Part shown: positions 17,644 through 25,969 of the stretch, piece by piece
How the letters are laid out: each line of letters begins with the position of its first letter
Position numbering within the stretch: the first letter of the stretch is position 1
Origin: Streptomyces sp. NBC_01717
GTDB taxonomy: Bacteria > Actinomycetota > Actinomycetes > Streptomycetales > Streptomycetaceae
Direction of reading: 5' to 3'
Length of the DNA: 64,000 nt
Assembly (NCBI RefSeq): GCF_036248255.1
Contig: NZ_CP109178.1
Location: forward strand, 2,170,001-2,234,000
Notes under the pieces: generated by a model
Database searches by the model: none
The model's input: the letters and a program-made list of their open reading frames with translations, nothing else
What the model was told of the DNA's origin: nothing
Translations under genes and position numbers: made by a program

Positions 17644-17937
17644 TTTCATCCCTTTCTTTGACGGAGTCCGGAGCGGCCACGACTTTCGTGCCGCACGAGC
17701 GCAGTCCTGAACGCTCGTAACTCCGCCACTACAATTCGTAACGACTTGAGACCGGGCGCGAAACTCTCCAAGAAGAAGATTCTTGAAAATCCGCCCGAAT
17801 GATGCAACATTCGCTACTCGGCACAACCTCAGGGATCATTGGATTTCCCGATGTGCCGAGGGACCTACAGGCAACAGCAGGCCTGAGCCGCACGGAGGGA
17901 GGAACCCCGGCGGGCCCGGGCCTTGGGTCCGGCGGAC

Positions 17938-18348
17938 TCAGCTGTTGCCGGTGCCGTTGCCCGAGAGCACCGGGATGCTGTCCAGGATGTGCGACAGCGG
18001 CTCGTCACCCTTGGCCTGGGTGGAGTTCTCGGTGCACTGCTGGTTCTGCGGCGAGGACAGGACGTTGACGTCCTGGACCGCGACCGGGACCACACCGACG
18101 AGCGAACCGGCGTTGACCTTGGCCGGCAGGCCGACGCATGGCTTGTTCAGGCTGCCCTGAACCAGGCCGAACTGCGGGCTCCAGTCACCACGGGTCTCGG
18201 AGTTGCCGAACGACTGCGAAGAGCCGTTGCCGTTGACCGAGGTGGTACCGGTGTCGTTGCCGATGGCCATCGCCTGCGGCGCGAGCGTCGCCGAGACGCC
18301 GACGATGGAGGCGGCGACAGCGCCCGTAGCCAGGACCTTCTTGATCAC
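17938..18348 (-). CDS. Rodlin paralogue 3
   Basis: 136 residues from GTG 18348. Signal peptide MIKKVLATGAVAASIVG, cleavage after QAMA. The mature sequence is very close to rodlin 2, including [36 protein letters not shown] and the C-terminal [10 protein letters not shown]. It faces the long chaplin gene across a 432-base divergent region. Confidence 0.93.
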   Translation of the reverse strand: MIKKVLATGAVAASIVGVSATLAPQAMAIGNDTGTTSVNGNGSSQSFGNSETRGDWSPQFGLVQGSLNKPCVGLPAKVNAGSLVGVVPVAVQDVNVLSSPQNQQCTENSTQAKGDEPLSHILDSIPVLSGNGTGNS

Positions 18349-18780
18349 GATTCACCCTTCTCGTACTTGTTGCCCCGCGTTGGAGCACCCTGACCAACTC
18401 ACCGCCGGGCGTTTGGTTCTCTCCATTCACCCGAATGCCGGGTAGCCACGGGCGCTCACACCGAGACGCGTCGCGGATCACGTCGCGCCGTCCCTGTCGC
18501 AGAACGGCGAACACACGTACGTAATCCGTCCGGGTGGTTACATAATTTCCACGGAATTCTGAGTTTCCCCCACCAAATCTTTGTCGTTATGGCTGTCGTC
18601 AAGCGCGACTTCGGGACGCGTGTCAGAGGAGTCCGTGTGAGTTCCGCTGAGCCGTGACCGCCGCTTGCCGAATCGCGTATGGCGAGCCGCCGGGGCGATA
18701 TCCCCGGTGGTAGCTGCACCGCCTGATGAATGAACTGTGGGCGATCCGCCCGCGCGAAATGTCCTAAGGAAGGGCAACCA
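18349..18780. other. Divergent promoter region of rodlin 3 and the long chaplin
   Basis: 432 bases without a supported gene. The centre (about 18535-18600) is the most AT-rich part of the neighbourhood, with TACATAATTTCC and AATTCTGAGTTT. It ends in the chaplin ribosome binding site AAGGAAGGG. Developmental sigma factor boxes may lie here but no clear consensus was found by eye. Confidence 0.5.
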
Positions 18781-19575
18781 ATGCGAAAAGCTTTGAGTAA
18801 GAGCATGCTCGTCATGGCGGCGGCGTCAGGCATCCTGACCGCGGCAGGCGGATATGCGCAGGCGGATGCTTCGGCCGACGGCTCCGCTGCCGGCTCGCCG
18901 GGCGTCGGATCGGGCAACGCCGTACAGGTGCCGGTGCACGTTCCCGTCAATGTCTGCGGCAACACCGTCAATGTGGTCGGTCTGCTGAACCCGGCATTCG
19001 GTAACTCGTGCGAGAACGCGAGCGACCGCTCTGACGACGACGGTGCCCAGGGCGCGAGTGCCGTCGGTAGCACGAGCAACTCCCCCGGCGTGCTGTCGGG
19101 CAACCTGATCCAGGTTCCTGTCGACGTCCCGGTCAACGCCTGCGGCAACACCGTCGATGTCGTCGGCGCGCTGAACCCCGCGGTGGGCAACCGTTGCTCC
19201 AACGGCGGCGGGCCGTCGACGGGCGAGCCGCCCGTCGTGGAGCCCCCGGTCGTCGAACCCCCTGTCGTGGAGCCCCCGGTCGTGGAGCCCCCGGTCGTCG
19301 AACCGCCTGTCGTGGAGCCCCCGGTCGTGGAGCCCCCCGTCGTCGAACCGCCCGTCGTGGAGCCCCCCGTCGTGGAGCCCCCCGTCGTCGAACCGCCCGT
19401 CGTGGAGCCCCCCACCGTGGAGCCCCCCACCGTGATCCCCGCCGGCGTGAACACCCCCGGCTCTCAGCTGGCCCGCACCGGCTCCGCCGACCTCGGGGTG
19501 GCGGCCGGTGGCAGCGCAGCTCTTCTGCTCGGCGGCACTCTGCTGATGCGCCGCGCCCGCGCTTCGCGGAACTGA
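18781..19575 (+). CDS. Long chaplin with sortase signal
   Basis: 264 residues; AAGGAAGGG precedes ATG 18781. A signal peptide ([17 protein letters not shown] onward, cleavage near AQA) is followed by two chaplin domains, each with a cysteine pair ([18 protein letters not shown] to NSCEN, and [18 protein letters not shown] to NRCSN). A proline-rich spacer of fourteen PPVVE-type units follows. The C-terminal LARTG motif, hydrophobic helix and RRARASRN tail form a LAXTG-type signal for class E sortase. The protein should be covalently fixed to the cell wall and nucleate short-chaplin fibres. Confidence 0.95.
   Translation: MRKALSKSMLVMAAASGILTAAGGYAQADASADGSAAGSPGVGSGNAVQVPVHVPVNVCGNTVNVVGLLNPAFGNSCENASDRSDDDGAQGASAVGSTSNSPGVLSGNLIQVPVDVPVNACGNTVDVVGALNPAVGNRCSNGGGPSTGEPPVVEPPVVEPPVVEPPVVEPPVVEPPVVEPPVVEPPVVEPPVVEPPVVEPPVVEPPVVEPPTVEPPTVIPAGVNTPGSQLARTGSADLGVAAGGSAALLLGGTLLMRRARASRN
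19228..19437 (+). repeat. Fourteen 15-base units (PPVVE) with a 45-base higher-order period
   Basis: Twelve PPVVE, one PPTVE and one PPTVI unit. Glutamate is GAA in units 2, 5, 8 and 11 and GAG elsewhere, preceded by GTC rather than GTG, so the array also repeats every 45 bases. It encodes the wall-spanning spacer of the long chaplin. Confidence 0.95.
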
Positions 19576-19607
19576 CGCATACGCAGAACTGGCGTGACAG
19601 GGAAATA

Positions 19608-19655
19608 GCGACAGGTCCGGCAGGACAGCCTCAGCTGTCCTGCCGGACCTGTCGC
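19608..19655. terminator. Strong bidirectional terminator
   Basis: A perfect 22-base stem (19608-19629 with 19634-19655) and 4-base loop CTCA, between the convergent long chaplin and MaoC genes. Confidence 0.9.
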
Positions 19656-19735
19656 GTTCCGCCCGCCACGCGTACATGCCGGGCATCATGCTGTGCGTGC
19701 GTCACCCGGCAGCCGGTGCGCACGCGGCCGGGCCC

Positions 19736-20194
19736 CTAGGGGTAGAAGCGCGTCAGCGACTCGGCGACGCAGGCCGGCTTCTCGGACCCTTCGAGTTCGA
19801 AGGTGAAGGCGCGGGTCATCTGTACGTCGCCCCGCGCGACCTCCTTCACCCCGACCACCGACGCATGCAGCCGCACGCGGCTGCCGACCGGTACCGGCGC
19901 GGGATAACGGACCTTGTTCACTCCGTAGTTGAGCGCCCGGCCCACCCCTTGCACCTGGAGCAGTTCACCGAACATCGGGATCCCCCAGCTGAGGACCATG
20001 TACCCATGGGCGATGGTGCGTCCGTAAGGGCCCGTCGCGGCGCGTTCGGTGTCGGTGTGGATCCACTGGTGGTCCCCGGAGACGTACGCGTAGGCGTCGA
20101 TGAGTTCCTGGGTGATCTCCTTCCAGCCGGAGTGGCCCAGGTCGCGCCCGCTCAGGGTGAGGATCTCCGGGATGCCGTGCACGGTCAGCGGCAT
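19736..20194 (-). CDS. MaoC-type enoyl-CoA hydratase
   Basis: 152 residues from ATG 20194. A single hot-dog domain with the hydratase motif SGDHQWIH, giving the catalytic pair Asp41 and His46, and HGYMVLSW in the central helix. MaoC hydratases add water to 2-enoyl-CoA, normally giving the (R)-3-hydroxyacyl-CoA. It lies 32 bases downstream of the MHS transporter and is probably co-transcribed with it. The context is an acyl-CoA degradation cluster. Confidence 0.85.
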   Translation of the reverse strand: MPLTVHGIPEILTLSGRDLGHSGWKEITQELIDAYAYVSGDHQWIHTDTERAATGPYGRTIAHGYMVLSWGIPMFGELLQVQGVGRALNYGVNKVRYPAPVPVGSRVRLHASVVGVKEVARGDVQMTRAFTFELEGSEKPACVAESLTRFYP

Positions 20195-20226
20195 GGTCCG
20201 CGCTCCGTTCTCGCTCGCAGTGGAAG

Positions 20227-21570
20227 TCAGGCGGTGACGGGAGCGGTGCGCGGTGCGGCAAGCGGCTCCGCGGCCCGTTCGTCGTGGTTGGGGCGCTTGA
20301 GCAGGAGCAGCATGCAGCCCAGGGTCAGCACCACCTGGAGGACGGCGTAGGCGATGACGGCGGTGATCGAGCCGGTGCGGTTCAGCAGGAACTGGCCGAT
20401 GATCGGGGTCGTTCCACCGAGGAGCGTGCCGCAGAGCTGGTAGCAGAGCGAGATGCCGGTGTACCGCAGGTGGGCCGGGAAACGGCTGGCGAGCATGCCG
20501 GCGAGAGCGGCGTAGTAGAGGCAGTGCGGGATGGTCGCGACGGCGACGCCGACCATCGCCAGACCGTAGTTCTCGGTGCCGATCAGGACGAACATCAGCG
20601 GCATCAGGACCAGTTCGGGCAGCAGCATCACCGTCACCGCCCGGGACCAGCTCTTCATCCGGGTGGCGATGAGCGCGCCGAACGGCTGGACGACGACCTG
20701 CGTGATGTTGGCGACCAGGATGATCGTCAGGAAGGAACTGCGGTCGAAGTCGAGCGACGAGGTGGCCCAGGACAGGGCGAACGTCGACTTGAAGTACGTC
20801 GCCGACAGGCCGATGGTGCAGGCGCCGATGCCGAGGACGATCAGCATGGGCTGGGTGCGCAGGACTTCGGTCAGCGGAACCTTGACGACCTCCTTCTTCT
20901 GGATGAGGTTCGCCATCGCCGGGGACTCGGCGACCTTCAGCCGGACGAACAGTCCGACGATGACGAGGGCGGCGGAGAAGAGGAACGGCAGGCGCCAGCC
21001 CCAGGAGACGAACGCCTCGTCGGGCAGCTGGCTGATCGCCAGGAAGCTCAGCGTGGAGAGGGTGTTGCCGACGGGCGAGCCCTGCTGGGCGAAAGCCCCG
21101 TACAGCACCGACTTGCCCTTCGGGGCGTGCTCGGAGGCGATCAGGACCGAGCCGCCCCACTCGCCGCCGAGGCCGATGCCCTGCACCATGCGGATGGCGA
21201 CCAGCAGGATCGGGGCAGCGATGCCGATGGAGGCGTAGCCCGGCAGCAGACCGATCGCGGTGGTCGAGATGCCCATCATCAGCAAGGTGATGACGAGCGT
21301 CTTCTTGCGGCCGAGGCGGTCGCCGTAGTGGCCGAAGATGACGCCGCCGATGGGGCGGGCGAGGAAGCCGACCCAGAAGGTCGCGAAGGCGACGAGGGTG
21401 CCTATGGCGCCGTCCAGTTCCGGGAAGAAGACCTTGTCGAAGACCAGCGCGGCCGCGGTGCCGTAGATGTAGAAGTCGAACCATTCGATGGTCGAGCCGA
21501 TGAAGGCTCCGAATCCGGCACGGTTGGCGGCTCTGGTGCGCTCTCGTGGGGTGGCGGTGGACGCACTCAT
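20227..21570 (-). CDS. MFS transporter of the metabolite:H+ symporter (MHS) family
   Basis: 447 residues, about 12 membrane helices. Family features are IEWFDFYIYG in helix 1, FGHYGDRLGRKK in the loop after helix 2, and GLGGEWGGSVLIASEHAP in the helix 4-5 region. MHS transporters import organic acids such as alpha-ketoglutarate, citrate, shikimate or aromatic and dicarboxylic acids. The position in a CoA-transferase/thiolase cluster suggests it imports the acid that the cluster degrades. GGGAG lies six bases before the ATG at 21570. The 15-base shared motif is 140 bases upstream. Confidence 0.9.
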   Translation of the reverse strand: MSASTATPRERTRAANRAGFGAFIGSTIEWFDFYIYGTAAALVFDKVFFPELDGAIGTLVAFATFWVGFLARPIGGVIFGHYGDRLGRKKTLVITLLMMGISTTAIGLLPGYASIGIAAPILLVAIRMVQGIGLGGEWGGSVLIASEHAPKGKSVLYGAFAQQGSPVGNTLSTLSFLAISQLPDEAFVSWGWRLPFLFSAALVIVGLFVRLKVAESPAMANLIQKKEVVKVPLTEVLRTQPMLIVLGIGACTIGLSATYFKSTFALSWATSSLDFDRSSFLTIILVANITQVVVQPFGALIATRMKSWSRAVTVMLLPELVLMPLMFVLIGTENYGLAMVGVAVATIPHCLYYAALAGMLASRFPAHLRYTGISLCYQLCGTLLGGTTPIIGQFLLNRTGSITAVIAYAVLQVVLTLGCMLLLLKRPNHDERAAEPLAAPRTAPVTA

Positions 21571-21710
21571 GCATGGCTCCCGTGAACGTCGTCGATCAAG
21601 CGGATTGGTGGGGGCGTCGCCCGAGACGCCTGTGGCGGCAGCGCAGGGAGGGACCTGGGGACGGCTGCCGGGTGCGGTGGCGGTTACGGTGCCGGCCGGG
21701 ACCTAGTAAG

Positions 21711-21725
21711 GTCCAATACCGAATT
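21711..21725 (-). promoter_or_regulatory. Shared 15-base motif, copy upstream of the MHS transporter
   Basis: The minus strand reads AATTCGGTATTGGAC. It matches copies at 23134-23148 and 24116-24130 (shared pattern AAYTNGRTATTGGAC), always oriented toward the gene downstream. Proposed binding site of the cluster's LysR regulator. Confidence 0.6.
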
Positions 21726-21731
21726 GCTGGT

Positions 21732-21758
21732 GCAGTGAGACGTCGAGCGTCTCACTGC
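21732..21758 (-). terminator. Terminator of the thiolase gene
   Basis: A perfect 11-base stem (GCAGTGAGACG with CGTCTCACTGC) and 5-base loop, 37 bases after the thiolase stop. Confidence 0.8.
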
Positions 21759-21794
21759 CGGTCAGCTGCCGTTCGTGCGACGAGGCTGTGCCCG

Positions 21795-23024
21795 TCAGAC
21801 CGCGATGCGTTCGAAGATCGCGGCGAGGCCCTGGCCGCCGCCGATGCACATGGTCTCCAGGCCGTAGCGCGCCTCGCGGCGGTGCATCTCCCGGGTCAGC
21901 GTGGCCAGGATGCGGGCGCCGGTGGCGCCGACCGGGTGGCCGAGGGAGATGCCGGAGCCGTTGACGTTGATCCGCTGCTCGTGGTCGGTGTCGCCGAGGC
22001 CCAGCTCACGGGTGCAGGCCAGGACCTGGGCGGCGAATGCCTCGTTGAGCTCGATCAGGTCGAGGTCGGCGAGACCGAGTCCGGCGCGGGCGAGTGCCGC
22101 ACGGGTCGCCGGGACGGGGCCGATCCCCATGGTCGCGGCCGGAACTCCGGCGCGGGCGAAGGAGACCAGACGTACCAGCGGAGTCAGACCGAGGCGTTCG
22201 GCTGTCGCCGCGCTCGTCACCAGGCAGGCGGCAGCCGCGTCGTTCTGTCCGCTGGCGTTGCCCGCGGTGACGGTGGCGTCCGGGTCGGACTTCAGCATGA
22301 TCGGACGCAGCGCGGCGAGTTGTTCGGCGGTGGTGTCGGGGCGCGGGTGCTCGTCGGCGGTGACGGTGGTCTCGCCCTTGCGGGTGCGTACGGTGACGGG
22401 GACGGTCTCCGCGTCGTAGCGCCCGTCGGCCGCGGCCCGGGCGGCGCGCTGCTGCGAGCGCAGGGCGAGCGCGTCCTGGTCGGCGCGGCTGACGGCGTAC
22501 TCCCGCCGCAGGTTCTCCGCGGTCTCGATCATGCCGCCGGGGACCGGATGGTTGACGCCGCCCGCCGTGACCCGGCCGCGGGCCAGGGAGTCGTGCAGCT
22601 GGAGGCCGGGGCCCTTGATGCCCCAGCGGCCGTCGTGCGTGTAGTAGGGGGCGGCGCTCATCACGTCGACGCCGCCCGCTATCACGACGTCGCTGAAGCC
22701 TGCCCGGATCTGCATCGCCGCATCGAGTACGGCCTGCAGGCCGGAGCCGCAGCGGCGGTCGATCTGGGAGCCGCTCACGGACTCCGGGAGTCCGGCGTCG
22801 AGGGCGGCGACCCGACCGATGGCCGGGGCGTCGGAGGACGGGTAGGCGTGGCCGAGGATCACTTCGTCGACCTTCGCCGGGTCGATGCCGGTACGGGCGA
22901 CTATCTCGGCGATCACACGTGCGGCGAGCGCGGCCGGTGTCTGCTGGGCGAAGGCCCCGCCGAAGCGGCCGATGGGGGTGCGCAGCGGTTCACAGATGAC
23001 GATGTCGGGCTGCTGGTCGGGCAC
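21795..23024 (-). CDS. Acetyl-CoA acyltransferase (thiolase), 3-oxoadipyl-CoA thiolase-like
   Basis: 409 residues. GTG 23024 follows GGAAGGTC at good spacing. The thiolase triad is visible: nucleophile Cys92 in DRRCGSG, His in GHPVGATGAR and the second Cys in CIGGGQG, plus NEAFAAQ. Degradative thiolases cleave 3-oxoacyl-CoA with CoA to acetyl-CoA and a shortened acyl-CoA. With a two-subunit CoA-transferase nearby, 3-oxoadipyl-CoA (to succinyl-CoA and acetyl-CoA) is a likely substrate; an ordinary fatty acid thiolase is the alternative. A shared 15-base motif lies 109 bases upstream, so it probably has its own promoter rather than riding with lysR. Confidence 0.85.
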   Translation of the reverse strand: MPDQQPDIVICEPLRTPIGRFGGAFAQQTPAALAARVIAEIVARTGIDPAKVDEVILGHAYPSSDAPAIGRVAALDAGLPESVSGSQIDRRCGSGLQAVLDAAMQIRAGFSDVVIAGGVDVMSAAPYYTHDGRWGIKGPGLQLHDSLARGRVTAGGVNHPVPGGMIETAENLRREYAVSRADQDALALRSQQRAARAAADGRYDAETVPVTVRTRKGETTVTADEHPRPDTTAEQLAALRPIMLKSDPDATVTAGNASGQNDAAAACLVTSAATAERLGLTPLVRLVSFARAGVPAATMGIGPVPATRAALARAGLGLADLDLIELNEAFAAQVLACTRELGLGDTDHEQRINVNGSGISLGHPVGATGARILATLTREMHRREARYGLETMCIGGGQGLAAIFERIAV

Positions 23025-23133
23025 GGCGGGACCTTCCGGTGGCACGGGCGGGTGACGGGGACGAGTGCGCGTCCATGGGGTCGTGAATGCACTGGCGGGT
23101 GTCCACCGACCCTCGCACCCGGTGACTGAGTCG

Positions 23134-23148
23134 GTCCAATATCCAGTT
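23134..23148 (-). promoter_or_regulatory. Shared 15-base motif, copy upstream of the thiolase
   Basis: The minus strand reads AACTGGATATTGGAC, in the gap between lysR and the thiolase. It differs from the other two copies mainly in the first half. Confidence 0.55.
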
Positions 23149-23160
23149 CACCCTGGTTCA

Positions 23161-23175
23161 AGACGCCACGCGTCT
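23161..23175 (-). terminator. Weak hairpin at the 3' end of the LysR gene
   Basis: AGACGC-CAC-GCGTCT, a 6-base stem touching the LysR stop codon. Short and without a T-run; it may only partly stop transcription. Confidence 0.35.
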
Positions 23176-24074
23176 CAATGACCGACCGGGGTCGGCAGCG
23201 CGCCCTCCGCGACAGCGAGTACCGCGCGCAGGGCGGCGGACGGGTTGTCGGTCCGCCAGGCCAGCGCCGCCTGAAGCCGGATCGGCGGCCCGGCCAGCGG
23301 TCGGTAGACCAGGCCGTTCTGCTGGATGTGCTGGCAGGAGGTGACGGTGAGCGTCACGCCGACGCCCGCGGCGACCAGGGCCAGGATGGTGTACGAGTCG
23401 GGAGCCTCCTGCACCACGCGCGGGTTGAATCCGGCCGCCTCGCACGCCCCGACGGTCGCGTCCCGCACGGTCGAGCCGGTGTTGGCGGGGAAGGAGACGA
23501 ACGGTTCCTGGGCGAGCACCTCGAGCGGGATCTGCTCCAGCCTTGCGAGCGGGTGGTCGGAGGGCAGGGCACAGACCAGCTCCTCCTCGTCGATGACCCG
23601 GTACCGCACGCCCGGCCGGGTCACGGGCAGCCGGACGAATCCGAGGTCGAGCGAGCCGTCCGCCACTCCTGCGAGGGCGACATCCGCGTACGTCTGGCCC
23701 TTCATGACCAGCTCCAGGGCGGGATGGGCGGCGCGCACCGCCCTGGTCAGCAGTGGAAGCGTCTCGTGACTGGAGGCGCCTGCGAAGCCGATGGTGACCC
23801 GCCCGTACTCGCCGCGGCCGGCCGCCCTGGCGGCCCGTACCGCCGTGTCGAGGTCGTCGAGCACGGTCCGCACCGGCTGGAGGAACGACTCCCCCGCGCT
23901 GGTGAGCCGCACCGAGCGGGTGTTGCGCTCGAAGAGCTGGACGCCGAGCTCCTTCTCCAGCTGCCGGATCTGCTGGCTCAGGGGCGGCTGGGCCATCTGC
24001 AGGCGCTTGGCGGCCCGGCCGAAGTGCAGTTCCTCCGCCACTGCGATGAACGCGGACAGATGACGCAGCTCCAT
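23175..24074 (-). CDS. LysR-family transcriptional regulator of the catabolic cluster
   Basis: 299 residues from ATG 24074 (AGGTG six bases before; ATG 24086 also in frame). N-terminal winged HTH with MELRHLSAFIAVAEELHFG, RAAKRLQMAQPPLSQQIRQL and LFERNT, then the periplasmic-binding-protein-like effector domain (about 90-295). LysR proteins activate divergent catabolic genes on binding a pathway intermediate. It diverges from the CoA-transferase operon. The 15-base motif found three times in the cluster is its likely target. Confidence 0.92.
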   Translation of the reverse strand: MELRHLSAFIAVAEELHFGRAAKRLQMAQPPLSQQIRQLEKELGVQLFERNTRSVRLTSAGESFLQPVRTVLDDLDTAVRAARAAGRGEYGRVTIGFAGASSHETLPLLTRAVRAAHPALELVMKGQTYADVALAGVADGSLDLGFVRLPVTRPGVRYRVIDEEELVCALPSDHPLARLEQIPLEVLAQEPFVSFPANTGSTVRDATVGACEAAGFNPRVVQEAPDSYTILALVAAGVGVTLTVTSCQHIQQNGLVYRPLAGPPIRLQAALAWRTDNPSAALRAVLAVAEGALPTPVGH

Positions 24075-24115
24075 TCCCCACCTCATTCATAAACCAGGAG
24101 TCTTGATTCGACCTT

Positions 24116-24130
24116 AATTTGGTATTGGAC
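24116..24130 (+). promoter_or_regulatory. Shared 15-base motif in the lysR/CoA-transferase divergent region
   Basis: AATTTGGTATTGGAC, 58 bases before the CoA-transferase subunit A start. It overlaps ATTG-N5-CAAT (24124-24136), a 13-base dyad of the T-N11-A class used by LysR regulators. Confidence 0.6.
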
Positions 24131-24188
24131 AGCAATCAATGGCCGCTGACACGGTGGGGCGACGCGCACGCACACGCAGAGGAGCACC

Positions 24189-25136
24189 GTGGCCACAACG
24201 GACAGGGCGGACAAGACGCTGTCGATGAGGGAGGCCATCGCCTCCTTCGTCCACGACGGCGACACCGTCTGCCTCGAAGGCTTCACCCATCTCATCCCGA
24301 CCGCCGCGGGCCACGAGATCATCCGTCAGGGCCGCCGCGACCTCACCGTCGTCCGGATGACCGCCGACATCGTCGTCGACCAGATGATCGCCGCGGGGTG
24401 TGTCTCACGACTGGTCTCCTCCTTCGTCGGCAACTCCTCGGCCGGTTCGCTGGGCGAGCTGCGGCGGCGCGTCGAGACCGGCGATCCCGCGCCGCTCGCC
24501 TTCGAGGAGTACAGCCACTACGGCATGATCTGCCGCTATCTCGCCGGCTCCCAGCGGCTGCCGTTCTATCCGCTGCGCTCGTACGGCGGCAGCGATCTGC
24601 CGTCCGTCAACAGCGATCTGCGGAAGGTCACTTCGCCCTACCCGGGCCCGGACGGCGAACCCGAGCAGATCTATGTGGTGCCGCCCGTCAACCCGGATGT
24701 CACGATCATCCACGCACAGCGGGCCGACCGCCGCGGCAACACCCAGATATGGGGCCTGACCGGCATCCAGGCGGAGGCCGTGTACGCGGCGGACAAGGCG
24801 ATCGTCGTCGTGGAGGAGATAGTCGACGACGAGGTGATCCGCTCGGACCCGAACCGTACGCTCGTCCCGGCCCATGCGGTCGACGCCGTCGTCGCCTGCC
24901 CACGCGGCGCGCACCCCTCGTTCGCGCAGGGGTACTACGACCGGGACAACGCCTTCTACCGGGCCTGGTCGCAGATCAGCAAGGATCCGCAGCGGCTGCA
25001 GGAGTGGCTGGACGAGTGGGTGCGCGGGACGGCCGACCACGCCGAGTACGTCGACAGGCTCGGCGACGAGTTCTGGGCGGGTCTGGCGGCCGGCGAGGCG
25101 CTCAGCGAACCGGTGAACTACGGGCGGCGACTGTGA
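24189..25136 (+). CDS. CoA-transferase subunit A (CatI/GctA-like, 3-oxoadipate type)
   Basis: 315 residues, GTG 24189 after AGAGGAG. Class I CoA-transferase alpha subunit of the glutaconate CoA-transferase/CatI branch: SMREAIASFVHDGDTVCLEGF at the N-terminus and PPVNPDVTIIHAQRADRRGNTQIWG in the middle. With subunit B it moves CoA from succinyl-CoA to a carboxylic acid, activating it for beta-oxidation or thiolysis. First gene of a plus-strand operon with subunit B and the dehydrogenase; the shared motif is in its promoter. Confidence 0.88.
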   Translation: MATTDRADKTLSMREAIASFVHDGDTVCLEGFTHLIPTAAGHEIIRQGRRDLTVVRMTADIVVDQMIAAGCVSRLVSSFVGNSSAGSLGELRRRVETGDPAPLAFEEYSHYGMICRYLAGSQRLPFYPLRSYGGSDLPSVNSDLRKVTSPYPGPDGEPEQIYVVPPVNPDVTIIHAQRADRRGNTQIWGLTGIQAEAVYAADKAIVVVEEIVDDEVIRSDPNRTLVPAHAVDAVVACPRGAHPSFAQGYYDRDNAFYRAWSQISKDPQRLQEWLDEWVRGTADHAEYVDRLGDEFWAGLAAGEALSEPVNYGRRL

Positions 25137-25162
25137 GTACGGAACACGAGAAGGAGCAGAGC

Positions 25163-25924
25163 ATGGCCACCGTCACCTCGTCGGAGCTGCTCTCCGTCGT
25201 CGCCTCGCGCGAACTGGTCGCGCGCCGCACCGTGTTCGCCGGCATCGGCCTGCCGACGCTCGCCACGGAGCTGGCCCATCTGACGGTCGCTCCGGACATC
25301 GAGGTCGTGTACGAGTCCGGGGTCTGCGGCGCGCACCCCTCCCAACTGCCGGAGACCATCGCCGACGCCGTCCTCATCACCGGCGCCGAGGCGGTCCTCT
25401 CCATGCCGGCGCTCTTCGGCTCCGTACTGCAGGGCGGCCATATCGACGTCGGGTTCCTGGGGGCCGCGCAGATCGACCGCCACGGCAATCTCAACACCTC
25501 CGTGATCGGTGACTGGGACAGCCCGACGGTCCGGCTGCCCGGCTCCGGCGGCGGCGTCGAGGTGATGGCCAACTCCCGTGAGGTCTTCGTGGTGATGCGC
25601 CGTCACAACCCGCGCTCCTTCACCGCGGCCCTCGACTTCTGCACCACGCCCGGACCCGACCGGGCGCTCGCCGAGGGCATCCGGCCGCTGGGCATCGGCG
25701 TCACCCGGGTCATCACCGAACTGGGCATCCTGGCCCGCGGGGGCATCGGCGAGGAACTGCGGCTGGTCGCCGTCCAGCCGGGTGTCACGGTCGAACAGGT
25801 ACGGGCGGCCACGGGCTGGGACCTGTCGGTCGCCGACACCGTGGAGACCGTACCGCCGCCCACCGCCGAGGAACTGCGACTGCTGCGCGAGGACGTCGAC
25901 CCCGAACGCGTCTATCTTCGCTGA
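25163..25924 (+). CDS. CoA-transferase subunit B (CatJ/GctB-like)
   Basis: 253 residues. ATG 25163 has AAGGAG six bases upstream; an in-frame GTG at 25133 overlaps the subunit A stop but has weaker support. The catalytic glutamate that forms the glutamyl-CoA intermediate is Glu51 in VVYESGVCGA. GGGHIDVGFLGAAQID-type glycine loops complete the fold (here LQGGHIDVGFLGAAQIDRHG). It forms a heteromer with subunit A. The cluster contains no aromatic ring-cleavage genes, so the substrate may be an aliphatic dicarboxylate. Confidence 0.88.
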   Translation: MATVTSSELLSVVASRELVARRTVFAGIGLPTLATELAHLTVAPDIEVVYESGVCGAHPSQLPETIADAVLITGAEAVLSMPALFGSVLQGGHIDVGFLGAAQIDRHGNLNTSVIGDWDSPTVRLPGSGGGVEVMANSREVFVVMRRHNPRSFTAALDFCTTPGPDRALAEGIRPLGIGVTRVITELGILARGGIGEELRLVAVQPGVTVEQVRAATGWDLSVADTVETVPPPTAEELRLLREDVDPERVYLR

Positions 25925-25969
25925 GACGACTGCACCCGCTCACCCGCACCCGAGAGGACCCCAACTGCC

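Noticed and set aside
15044..18348. Repeated rodlin sequences considered as a mobile or phage-derived cassette
   Set aside because: No integrase, attachment repeats or composition change; the similarity is explained by paralogous rodlin genes.
19228..19437. Tandem 15-base repeat considered as CRISPR or other direct-repeat array
   Set aside because: There are no unique spacers; units are contiguous, in frame, and encode PPVVE in a chaplin.
19608..19655. 22-base inverted repeat considered as the end of an insertion sequence
   Set aside because: Arms are only four bases apart, there is no transposase, and the site lies between two convergent stop codons, as a terminator would.
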